A stretch of DNA of 21,565 nt from Clostridia bacterium. GTDB lineage: Bacteria > Bacillota_A > Clostridia > Christensenellales > Aristaeellaceae. The notes beneath the pieces are model-generated. The model did not search any database and had not been told where the DNA came from. It worked only from the letters and a program-made list of their open reading frames with translations. Positions 14,491 through 20,260 of the stretch are shown here, one piece after another; position 1 is the stretch's first letter, and the number at the start of each line of letters is the position of its first letter. Position numbers and translations under genes: made by a program. The stretch spans positions 1-21,565 of the forward strand of contig JAFXMP010000143.1 in NCBI GenBank assembly GCA_017530275.1, read 5' to 3'.

Positions 14491-15344
14491 CGCAATGGAA
14501 TAGGTTCAGCGTGACTGTGGTGGGCGGCATGAACCTGGACCTGCTGGGCATACCAAACGGCCCGCTGCTTGCGCGGGATTCCACGCCGGGAAAGATCACC
14601 CTGCGCCCCGGCGGCGTGGGAAGGAATATCGCTGCAAGGCTCGCGGAGGCCGGGGCAAAGGTGCGGCTGATCACTGCGTTGGGTTGCGACGAACGGGCGC
14701 AGATGCTGGAGCGCATGTGTCAGGCATCCGGTATCGATCTTTCGCTGTCCGTTTTAACAAGTTTTCCTGCCCCCTGCTATTTATGCATTCATGACGAACA
14801 GGGCGATATGGCTTTGGCGGTCAACGATATGTCCGCCATGGAATGCCTCACCCCGGAAGCCATGGAAAACAGAATGCAGGCGCTGAACGAGGCGGACGCC
14901 TGCGTGCTGGACGCAAATCTGTCCCAGGATACCCTTTTGTATATCGCCCGTAACGCTACCGTTCCCCTGATCCTTGACCCTGTCAGCTGCGCAAAAGCGC
15001 CGCGTGTGCGGGAAATTCTACCTTTTCTCACCGTAATTAAGCCAAACCGTATGGAGGTGGAAACGCTGACAGGGGAAAGAAACGTGGAAAAAGCGGCAAA
15101 GGCGCTTCTTGCGAAAGGCGTCAAAAATGTGTTCATTTCCCTTGGCGCGGAAGGAGTTTATTACGCCGATGGAATATGCGCGGGGTATCAGGCAGCCCGG
15201 CCGCTCCCCACGATACCGGCTACCGGGGCGGGCGACGCGCTTTGTGCCGGATTGACCTTGGCGTTGCTGGCAGGGAAGGATATTCAGGCCTGCGCGCAGG
15301 CGGGCCAGGACGCCGCCTTTCAAGCATTGATTCGCGCTAAATAA
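14487..15344 (+). CDS. PfkB-family sugar kinase, pseudouridine kinase-like
   Basis: A ribokinase-fold kinase, 285 residues. Family motifs: VTVVGGMNLDLLG (9-21), RPGGVGRNIAARLAEAGAKV (40-59), LITALGCDER (61-70), VIKPNRMEVETLTG (183-196) and the catalytic ATGAGDALCAG (Asp250). The lid segment MALAVNDMSAMECLTP resembles that of pseudouridine kinases (PsuK), which phosphorylate pseudouridine for cleavage by PsuG. No psuG or nucleoside transporter is in the window, so substrate is uncertain; ribose-, adenosine- or fructose-type sugars are alternatives. The start overlaps the previous stop. A hairpin with T-run follows. Confidence 0.82.
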   Translation: MTQWNRFSVTVVGGMNLDLLGIPNGPLLARDSTPGKITLRPGGVGRNIAARLAEAGAKVRLITALGCDERAQMLERMCQASGIDLSLSVLTSFPAPCYLCIHDEQGDMALAVNDMSAMECLTPEAMENRMQALNEADACVLDANLSQDTLLYIARNATVPLILDPVSCAKAPRVREILPFLTVIKPNRMEVETLTGERNVEKAAKALLAKGVKNVFISLGAEGVYYADGICAGYQAARPLPTIPATGAGDALCAGLTLALLAGKDIQACAQAGQDAAFQALIRAK

Positions 15345-15373
15345 ACAAAGAATGCGTTTATCTTGATTTTTTT
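15341..15373 (+). terminator. Terminator after the PfkB kinase gene
   Basis: ATAAAC (15341-15346) pairs with GTTTAT (15356-15361), followed after five bases by seven Ts (15367-15373). The stem is short and AT-rich, so strength is modest. Confidence 0.55.
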
Positions 15374-15405
15374 GCAGGAAATTTCACAAAATTTGAGAAA
15401 CATGC

Positions 15406-15434
15406 TTGCGTTTATGACAAAAAGAGGCTATAAT
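15406..15434 (+). promoter_or_regulatory. Strong sigma-A promoter of the structured RNA
   Basis: TTGCGT (15406-15411), a 17-bp spacer and perfect TATAAT (15429-15434). The predicted start, about 15440-15442, coincides with the 5' strand of the closing helix of the RNA. Confidence 0.75.
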
Positions 15435-15439
15435 GATTT

Positions 15440-15658
15440 CCGGTTGGCTGAATCGGGTCTGTGGTTGCAAGCCGATGCCAGTCGCAGGCAAAACGGTCCA
15501 CGTAAGCCGAAAAAAATTCCGGTGAGCATGGTGCGGTCTAGATGTAAGCCCGGCCGCGCTTTAAGGCGCGAGAGGATGGCGTGAGGGCGCGATGGCGCAG
15601 AGCAAAGTCCCGGCCGGCGAGTGTGGGGTCAAAAACCAGGTCAGCCGCAGCCAATCAA
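15440..15658 (+). ncRNA. Structured noncoding RNA or long structured leader (raiA-like size), family uncertain
   Basis: About 215 nt with its own promoter and no good reading frame. The ends pair: GGTTGGCTG (15442-15450) with CAGCCAATC (15648-15656), one wobble. Inside are a nested hairpin GTGG...CCG-A-TGCC-AGTCGCA-GGCA-AAA-CGG-T-CCAC (15461-15501), a CCGGCCG/CGGCCGG long helix (15550-15556 / 15611-15617) enclosing CGCGC-TTTAAG-GCGCG, and GGT-CAAAA-ACC (15627-15637). CGGTC...GTAAGCC occurs twice (15494-15508 and 15534-15550). Size, closed ends and host group fit the raiA RNA family, but I cannot confirm that. RNase P, tmRNA and SRP signatures are absent. No terminator separates it from the zinc-ribbon gene. 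Confidence 0.65.
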
Positions 15659-15691
15659 ATCCACTATATTCATCAGGGGGTCACAGAAACA

Positions 15692-15973
15692 ATGTATCAG
15701 GACAAAACGCTGGTGTGCCGTGACTGCGGCAAAGAATTCGTGTTTACCGCAGGCGAACAGGAATTCTACGCTGAAAAGGGTTTCCAGAATGAACCCACCC
15801 GCTGCCGTGAGTGCCGTCAGGCCCACAAGGCAGCCCGCAATAGCGGCGCTCCCCGCGAAATGCACGATGCTATCTGCGCTAACTGCGGCAAGCCCACTCA
15901 GGTTCCCTTCCTGCCCAGGGAAGACCGTCCCGTGTATTGCAGCGAATGCTTCGCCGCGATGCAGCGCCGGTAA
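15692..15973 (+). CDS. Zinc-ribbon protein with four CxxC pairs
   Basis: A 93-residue soluble protein of the clostridial 'probable zinc-ribbon' type. CRDC (9-12) and CREC (38-41) with FVFTAGEQEFYAEKGFQNEP between them form the first zinc site, and CANC (62-65) and CSEC (83-86) the second. The segment joining the pairs is the family hallmark. Relatives may bind nucleic acid or ribosomes, but no activity is established. The start ATG 15692 follows AGGGGG by about 10 nt, a fair but not strong site. It is probably expressed from the promoter at 15406 through the structured RNA, giving a 5' leader near 250 nt. Confidence 0.85.
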   Translation: MYQDKTLVCRDCGKEFVFTAGEQEFYAEKGFQNEPTRCRECRQAHKAARNSGAPREMHDAICANCGKPTQVPFLPREDRPVYCSECFAAMQRR

Positions 15974-16029
15974 GAGAGAGTAATGCTGCGGAAAGGCAGT
16001 ACATCCCAGGAGAAATAAATCCTGTGAGG

Positions 16030-16069
16030 AAAAACGGCATGGCTGGACAAACCGGCTTTGCCGTTTTTT
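16030..16069 (+). terminator. Terminator of the RNA/zinc-ribbon unit
   Basis: AAAAACGGCA (16030-16039) pairs with TGCCGTTTTT, with an inner helix GCTGG/CCGGC around ACAAA, ending in six Ts (16064-16069). It isolates the following spoVM operon. Confidence 0.85.
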
Positions 16070-16086
16070 CTTGCGCCGGCAGTCCG

Positions 16087-16115
16087 TCATAAACCGATTT
16101 GTCCCGCCATAGAAT
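16087..16115 (+). promoter_or_regulatory. Probable sigma-E (mother-cell sporulation) promoter
   Basis: TCATAAAC (16087-16094), 13 bp, CATAGAAT (16108-16115). Against the Bacillus sigma-E pattern KMATATTY-N13-15-CATACAMT this matches 6 of 8 and 7 of 8 positions. It precedes spoVM, a known sigma-E gene in Bacillus. No sigma-A promoter competes with it. Confidence 0.55.
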
Positions 16116-16135
16116 TAAGCGGGAGGTGGTTTCTT

Positions 16136-16330
16136 ATGCCATGGCGGCGGGAAGACGAGGTGCGTGTGCAATGCTATCCCAGCGGCAGTAGCCTCATTCT
16201 CCGCATCGCCGGGTATGTGCTGATCGGCGTGGGGATCATCCTGATTCTGCTGTGCGTGCCGTTCTGGGCATGGCTCGCGCTGATCGGCGGGGCGCTGATT
16301 CTGCTGGGGCTGCTGCTGATTCGGAAATAG
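16136..16330 (+). CDS. Small two-helix membrane protein upstream of spoVM
   Basis: A 64-residue protein: a charged, hydrophilic N-terminus (MPWRREDEVRVQCYPSGSS), then two hydrophobic helices (LILRIAGYVLIGVGIILILL, and WAWLALIGGALILLGLLLI) joined by a short CVPF turn, ending in RK. The start has GGGAGGTGG upstream; an earlier in-frame ATG at 16058 lies within the terminator and is rejected. It is the first gene after the sigma-E-like promoter and lies 9 nt before spoVM, so it is probably made in the mother cell during sporulation. The family is unknown to me; a membrane partner for SpoVM or the coat is inference. Confidence 0.72.
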   Translation: MPWRREDEVRVQCYPSGSSLILRIAGYVLIGVGIILILLCVPFWAWLALIGGALILLGLLLIRK

Positions 16331-16339
16331 GAGGCGGTT

Positions 16340-16429
16340 ATGGCCATGCGCGTGATTTGCGTGAAGGCCCCTCGGGGCCTGCGCGGTTTGCTGAGGATAT
16401 TCACAAAAGAAAAAAAGAAAGCAAAATAG
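16340..16429 (+). CDS. spoVM: Stage V sporulation protein M (SpoVM)
   Basis: A 29-residue peptide, too short for ordinary gene callers: MAMRVICVKAPRGLRGLLRI followed by FTKEKKKAK. It matches the SpoVM pattern: a short beta-like start (RVICVK), a helix-breaking proline, then an amphipathic basic helix (RGLRGLLRIF) and a lysine tail. In Bacillus SpoVM (26 residues) this helix recognises the convex forespore membrane and anchors SpoIVA to start coat assembly. TAGGAGG lies 7 nt before the ATG and also carries the end of the previous stop. A 14-bp terminator follows at once. A second in-frame ATG two codons later could equally be the start. Confidence 0.82.
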   Translation: MAMRVICVKAPRGLRGLLRIFTKEKKKAK

Positions 16430-16465
16430 CCAAAAGGACGCGGAGTTAAAGCCGCGTCCTTTTGG
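16430..16465. terminator. Terminator between spoVM and the LacI-family gene
   Basis: A 14-bp perfect stem, CCAAAAGGACGCGG (16430-16443) with CCGCGTCCTTTTGG (16452-16465), 8-nt loop. It serves both convergent genes; the T-richness is mostly inside the stem. Confidence 0.8.
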
Positions 16466-16469
16466 ATTA

Positions 16470-17474
16470 TTATTGAACGGATTCTCGTATTTCCAGCGCG
16501 GCCGTCACCGTTACATGCTTTGGAGCGCTGCCGTTTTCCATCAGGCCTGCCAGCACATGCATGCTTTGGCGGGCAATTTCCTGCACAGGCTGCACTACCG
16601 TGGACAGGCTTGGGGTGGTATAACGGCCGATTTCGATACCGTCCACCCCCATGACGCTCACATCCTGGGGCACACGCAGACCAAGATCGGCCAAGGCGCG
16701 GATCACGCCTAAAGCTGCCGTATCGCTCATACAAAAGGCCGCGGTAGTATCCGGGAAGCGTCTGAAACAATCCAGGGCAGAGGCATAAGCGTCCGCTAAA
16801 GTCAGGCGGGTTTTCACATAGCGGTCATCCTCGAAGCGCAGCCCCATCGATTCAAAAGCGTCCTTTACTCCCAGCGCTCGCAGGGCAAGGCTGTCCTGCC
16901 CTGAACGCTCGCCGCCGAACACGGCGATTTTTCGATGCCCTCTTTGCAGCAGTGCGCATACTGCCTCACAGGCCATTTTCCTGTCGTCCATAGAAACGGA
17001 GGAAGCGCGCTCCATGGGCGTTCCTACAGTGGAAACAGTGGCGAACACCATAGGCAGGCTGAGCCCCTCCAATACGGCGCACCGTTCGTCCATACGACTT
17101 CCCACGAAAATCAACCCTGATACCCGCCTGCGCCGCAGCAGACCCAGGGCATGGCGGAATTCATCCGCTTCCTCATCGATATACTCCGTGATCAGCGCCG
17201 CCTTGCCCGGCCGTTTGCACAGAGCGATTTCTTCCGCAAGCGCATTGAGAAACGGATTGTTCCGACCGCGGATGATCACGGCGATGATCTCCTGCTCTGC
17301 CTGTTTGAGCCCTCGGGCGTTGGGATTCACAACAAAATGGCATTCTTCCATTACATGCCTGACACGCTCTTGGGTTTCCATGCTCACGTCGGGCCGGTTA
17401 TTCAACACGCGGGAAACGGTGGTCACGCTGACGCCAGCTAATGCAGCAATATCCCGAATGGTATATACTTTCAT
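16470..17474 (-). CDS. LacI-family transcriptional repressor
   Basis: A 334-residue regulator. The N-terminal LacI helix-turn-helix (about 4-57) reads TIRDIAALAGVSVTTVSRVLNNRP with hinge VNPNARGLK. The rest is a periplasmic-binding-protein-like sensor domain (residues 60-330; GLIFVGSR, FCMSDTAALGVIRAL, VSVMGVDGIEIGRYTTPSLSTV), which binds a sugar or related ligand in the cleft. No sugar-transport operon is adjacent, so ligand and targets are open. It does not look like CcpA in its sensor domain. GGAGGG precedes the ATG. A LacI-type operator lies in its own leader, implying autoregulation, and the same core sits before the Crh-like gene at 3450. Confidence 0.92.
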   Translation of the reverse strand: MKVYTIRDIAALAGVSVTTVSRVLNNRPDVSMETQERVRHVMEECHFVVNPNARGLKQAEQEIIAVIIRGRNNPFLNALAEEIALCKRPGKAALITEYIDEEADEFRHALGLLRRRRVSGLIFVGSRMDERCAVLEGLSLPMVFATVSTVGTPMERASSVSMDDRKMACEAVCALLQRGHRKIAVFGGERSGQDSLALRALGVKDAFESMGLRFEDDRYVKTRLTLADAYASALDCFRRFPDTTAAFCMSDTAALGVIRALADLGLRVPQDVSVMGVDGIEIGRYTTPSLSTVVQPVQEIARQSMHVLAGLMENGSAPKHVTVTAALEIRESVQ

Positions 17475-17531
17475 GATTGCCCTCCACGGACGCGGAAGTT
17501 ATGTCCTTTTCGCCTTTCATTGGTATCGTTA

Positions 17532-17547
17532 TCGGAAACGTTTTCAT
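17532..17547. promoter_or_regulatory. LacI-family/cre-like operator of the repressor gene
   Basis: TCGGAAACGTTTTCAT is nearly symmetric about its central CG and matches the cre consensus (WTGNNARCGNWWWCAW) at all positions but one. It lies about 10-25 nt downstream of the predicted start of the repressor transcript. Its core GGAAACGTTT is identical to that at 3491. Confidence 0.65.
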
Positions 17548-17556
17548 TTCACGGAT

Positions 17557-17585
17557 AGGATATCACTGTTTTTTCATACCGTCAA
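17557..17585 (-). promoter_or_regulatory. sigma-A promoter of the LacI-family gene
   Basis: On the minus strand TTGACG (17580-17585), a 17-bp spacer and TATCCT (17557-17562). Confidence 0.65.
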
Positions 17586-17648
17586 TCAAAAATTTTAAAA
17601 GAAGTTTTTGAATAATGCGCAAATCGTCAAGGCAGAAAGGACGCTGCA

Positions 17649-17676
17649 TGCTATACTGTACATGATCATGTGATCA
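17649..17676 (+). promoter_or_regulatory. Extended -10 promoter with overlapping palindromes
   Basis: TGCTATACT (17649-17657) is an extended -10 with no clear -35. Immediately after it are the 12-bp palindrome ACATGATCATGT (17660-17671) and a second TGATCA (17671-17676), at the expected start site, suggesting an operator for the HTH protein that follows. Confidence 0.4.
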
Positions 17677-17697
17677 AGGCACGGAAGGAGGCGCGGA

Positions 17698-18270
17698 GTG
17701 AATAAATACTTTATCCTGTCGGATGCGCTGGACTATATCGAAAGCGGATTGAAAAGCGAAATGACCCAGCAGGAAATCGCGGATCACTGCCGCTGTTCCC
17801 TGTCCTCGCTGCAAAAGATGTTCCGATATACCTTTCATATCGGCGTTTCGGACTATGTGACACGCCGCTGTCTTACCTGCTGCGCCCGGGAACTGATTTC
17901 CACCAACCGAAGCGCCTATTTGATCGCTTTTGACATTAAGCACCTGACGCCCATCAACGAAGTTTCCACCAAGGCCGGCGATATCGCTATCCGGGATTCT
18001 CTCAAACGCATTGAGGAAGCCGCAGAGGAAGATATGCTGCTCTTCCGTATCGGTGGGGATAAATTTGTGCTGGCTACTGGCCGAACGGATCCGGCGGCCG
18101 CCGAGGCAATCATGGGAAAGGTGCTCAGCAGAAACGGAGAAGCCTTTGAATGGGAAGGCAGGCAGTTCCCTCTGTCCCTGCATGCCGTCAAGTTCCTGAT
18201 CCCGGACCGCACGATCCGATACGGCGAGTTATTCAGCGAAATCGCCCAAGCCCTGGATTCTGTAAAATGA
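17698..18270 (+). CDS. Shortened AraC-type HTH fused to a degenerate GGDEF domain
   Basis: A 190-residue protein starting at GTG (GAAGGAGG, 6 nt spacing). Residues 9-67 match the first half of an AraC DNA-binding domain (ALDYIESGL, TQQEIADHCRCSLSSLQKMF, YVTRRCLTCCARELIST). The second AraC helix-turn-helix that should follow is missing; after NRSA the sequence enters a GGDEF-like domain: YLIAFDIKHLTPINE, AGDIAIRDSL, LLFRIGGDKFVLA, ending AQALDSVK. The signature is GGDKF, not GGDEF, so the metal-binding Glu is lost and cyclic-di-GMP synthesis is unlikely; the domain may sense a ligand or pair. The abrupt junction suggests an in-frame internal deletion. A palindrome overlaps its promoter. Confidence 0.75.
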   Translation: MNKYFILSDALDYIESGLKSEMTQQEIADHCRCSLSSLQKMFRYTFHIGVSDYVTRRCLTCCARELISTNRSAYLIAFDIKHLTPINEVSTKAGDIAIRDSLKRIEEAAEEDMLLFRIGGDKFVLATGRTDPAAAEAIMGKVLSRNGEAFEWEGRQFPLSLHAVKFLIPDRTIRYGELFSEIAQALDSVK

Positions 18271-18287
18271 TTGTTCAAACATTTCAG

Positions 18288-18316
18288 TTGCATTTTTCCA
18301 TCATTTGCGGTAAAAT
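18288..18316 (+). promoter_or_regulatory. sigma-A promoter of the second Crh-like gene
   Basis: TTGCAT (18288-18293), a 17-bp spacer and TAAAAT (18311-18316). The in-frame ATG at 18317 directly follows the -10 and so cannot be the start. Confidence 0.65.
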
Positions 18317-18349
18317 ATGAATCAACATTGCAGAGGAGGTGCGTTTTCC

Positions 18350-18577
18350 ATGCGTTCAGTCCCCATCAAGCTCAGTTTTGCAGAAGAAGTAAAAACCTTC
18401 GTAAACACAGTGAACCGGTATCCTTATGAAGTGGACCTGCGGGCCGGCCGACATGTGGTTGATGCAAAATCCATCCTGGGCATTTTTTCCCTGGATCTGA
18501 GCAAACCCATTACCATGGATGTGTACGATGATAACTGCGACGACCTGATCGCCGACATCCAGCCCTTCACCATCTGA
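18350..18577 (+). CDS. Second HPr-family protein without the catalytic histidine (Crh-like)
   Basis: A 75-residue HPr fold: strand 1 (VPIKLSF), then directly helix 1 (AEEVKTFVNTVNRYPY), strands (EVDLRAGRHVV) and the regulatory-serine helix VDAKSILGIFSLDL (Ser41), which is close to the Bacillus HPr segment LKSIMGVMSLG. The His15 loop (GIHARP in Bacillus) is deleted, as in the paralogue at 3187. It should therefore be a regulator rather than a sugar phosphocarrier. AGGAGGTG stands 10 nt before the ATG. It has its own promoter and terminator. No HPr kinase gene is in the window, so phosphorylation of Ser41 is inference. Confidence 0.85.
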   Translation: MRSVPIKLSFAEEVKTFVNTVNRYPYEVDLRAGRHVVDAKSILGIFSLDLSKPITMDVYDDNCDDLIADIQPFTI

Positions 18578-18597
18578 TTCATTGTGCAGCAAAAAAG

Positions 18598-18629
18598 CCG
18601 CGGGATGGAATGCCTGCGGTTTTTGTTTT
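18598..18629 (+). terminator. Terminator of the second Crh-like gene
   Basis: CCGCGGG (18598-18604) pairs with CCTGCGG (18613-18619) with one G-T wobble, followed by TTTTTGTTTT. Confidence 0.8.
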
Positions 18630-18672
18630 CTGAGTTTGATTGAAACGGCCGTTTTTCTGCCAGATCAGCGGC

Positions 18673-18701
18673 TTGTTTTTTTCGGTAGCGTGTTTTATCA
18701 T
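18673..18701 (+). promoter_or_regulatory. sigma-A promoter of the MATE transporter gene
   Basis: TTGTTT (18673-18678), a 17-bp spacer and TATCAT (18696-18701), about 30 nt upstream of the transporter start. Confidence 0.6.
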
Positions 18702-18737
18702 GTTCCGGTGCAACGATACGCGAAGCGAGGTTTTTCC

Positions 18738-20126
18738 ATGAGCAAGACACAGCGGGATTTCACCCAGGGCCCCATCGCGAAGGTCATGATCGCTTTTTCC
18801 ATGCCGTTTTTGTTATCCAATATTCTCCAGGCGCTGTACGGCGCGGTGGACATGCTGGTGGTGGGCAATTATTCCGATCCGGACCCGGTGATCAGCGCCC
18901 AGATTCTTTCCGGCGTAAACATCGGCAGCCAGATCACCCATCTGGTGGCGATGATGGTAAGCGGTCTTACGGTGTCCGGGACGGTGATGGTAGGCCAGTA
19001 TATCGGCGCACGGAAACAGAAGGACGCTTCCGAAACCGTAGGCACCATGTTCACCCTGATGACGATCGTAGGGCTTGTGCTGATGGCGGTGATGATCCTG
19101 TTTTCAGACGCCATTCTGCATTTGCTGGACACCCCGCCGGAAGCCTTTGAACATGCGAAGGAATATTTAATTATTTGCTTAAGCGGCACGCTGTTTATTT
19201 TCGGCTATAACGCCATTTCCTCTATTCAGCGAGGCTTGGGGGATTCCATCCGACCGCTGATTTTTGTGGGCGTCGCCTGCCTGGTGAACGTGGCGCTGGA
19301 TCTTTGGCTGGTGAAAGGCATGGGCATGGGCGCCGCTGGCGCAGCCTGGGCCACTGTCATCGCTCAGGCCATCAGCCTGATCCTGGCCGCCTTGTATTTG
19401 AGCAAAAGCAGGTTCATATTCGATTTTAAGCTTCGTTCCTTCCGCATCCAGAAAGAAAAAATGAGCCTGATGGTGAAGCTGGGCATTCCGTCTTCTGTGC
19501 AGAGCATCATCGTGAACATTTCCTTCCTGGTGATGACCGCCCTGGTGAACGGGATCGGCGGGGCCACGGCTTCCGCCGCCGTGGGCGTGGTGGGAAAATT
19601 CAATTCTTTTGCAATTCTTCCCGCGGTCGCCATGAGCTCCTCTGTCAGCGCTTTCGCGGCGCAGAACATCGGCGCGGGGCTGTATGACCGGGCGAAGAAG
19701 AGCCTGAGCGTGGGCGTCGTCATCGCCATGACTATATCCGTGGCCGTATTCGCGGCGGTGCAGCTGTTCCCCGAACCGATCATTGGCGTATTCAGCCCCA
19801 ATGAAGAAGTGATCCGCTGCGGCATCGAGTATATGCGCACATTCAGTTTTGATTACCTGCTGGTGCCCCTGCAGTTCTGCCTGAACGGCTTGGTCATGGG
19901 CGCGGGCCACACCAAGTTTACGCTTCTCAGCTCATCCCTGTCCTCGCTGCTGCTCCGCATCCCGGTGGCGATCCTGTTCGGTTCCACCTTGGGCTGGGGG
20001 CTGATGGGCGTGGGGCTTGCTGGCCCTGCCGCCACCGTGGCGGGTGTGATCGTGACCGGCTGGTTCGTGTTCACAGGCCGTTGGAAGCGGGACCGCACCG
20101 GCATCCGCCGGGAACAGGAAGCCTGA
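18738..20126 (+). CDS. MATE-family efflux transporter
   Basis: A 462-residue membrane protein with about twelve helices in two halves, driven by Na+ or H+ and exporting cationic or organic compounds. The first half has GPIAKVMIAFSMPFLLSNIL, QALYGAVDMLVVGNY, AMMVSGLTVSGTVMVGQYIGA and the loop GYNAISSIQRGLGDSIRPLI; the second has LGIPSSVQSIIVNISFLVMT, SAFAAQNIGAGLYDRAKKSL (repeating the QYIGARKQKDA pattern) and FCLNGLVMGAGHTKFTLLSS. The start at 18738 is supported by GCGAGG, a weak site; the open frame extends upstream through the previous terminator and is not used. Substrate not predictable. A weak stem (20155-20169) follows, with no clear terminator. Confidence 0.93.
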   Translation: MSKTQRDFTQGPIAKVMIAFSMPFLLSNILQALYGAVDMLVVGNYSDPDPVISAQILSGVNIGSQITHLVAMMVSGLTVSGTVMVGQYIGARKQKDASETVGTMFTLMTIVGLVLMAVMILFSDAILHLLDTPPEAFEHAKEYLIICLSGTLFIFGYNAISSIQRGLGDSIRPLIFVGVACLVNVALDLWLVKGMGMGAAGAAWATVIAQAISLILAALYLSKSRFIFDFKLRSFRIQKEKMSLMVKLGIPSSVQSIIVNISFLVMTALVNGIGGATASAAVGVVGKFNSFAILPAVAMSSSVSAFAAQNIGAGLYDRAKKSLSVGVVIAMTISVAVFAAVQLFPEPIIGVFSPNEEVIRCGIEYMRTFSFDYLLVPLQFCLNGLVMGAGHTKFTLLSSSLSSLLLRIPVAILFGSTLGWGLMGVGLAGPAATVAGVIVTGWFVFTGRWKRDRTGIRREQEA

Positions 20127-20260
20127 ATACAGCAGGTTGATTTGCGGATCAAATTAACGGCGGCCGTTATACCTAAGCCGATTCATATCCAAATTCTCTG
20201 ATTTCGTAATAATATTCGTCCCGTTAAACAGGATTATTCACTTCCCTCTATCATCCCATT

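Noticed and set aside
15440..15658. RNase P RNA, tmRNA or 6S RNA
   Set aside because: AGAGCAAAGTCC recalls the RNase P start, but the ACAGAAA core and the P4 pairing are missing; there is no tRNA-like end for tmRNA; 6S lacks such dense hairpins.
16470..17474. CcpA itself
   Set aside because: The HTH is LacI-type, but the sensor domain does not show the stretches I associate with CcpA; kept as a generic LacI-family regulator.
20155..20169. Terminator after the MATE gene (TAACGG-CGG-CCGTTA)
   Set aside because: Six-bp stem with no T-run on either strand; too weak to call.
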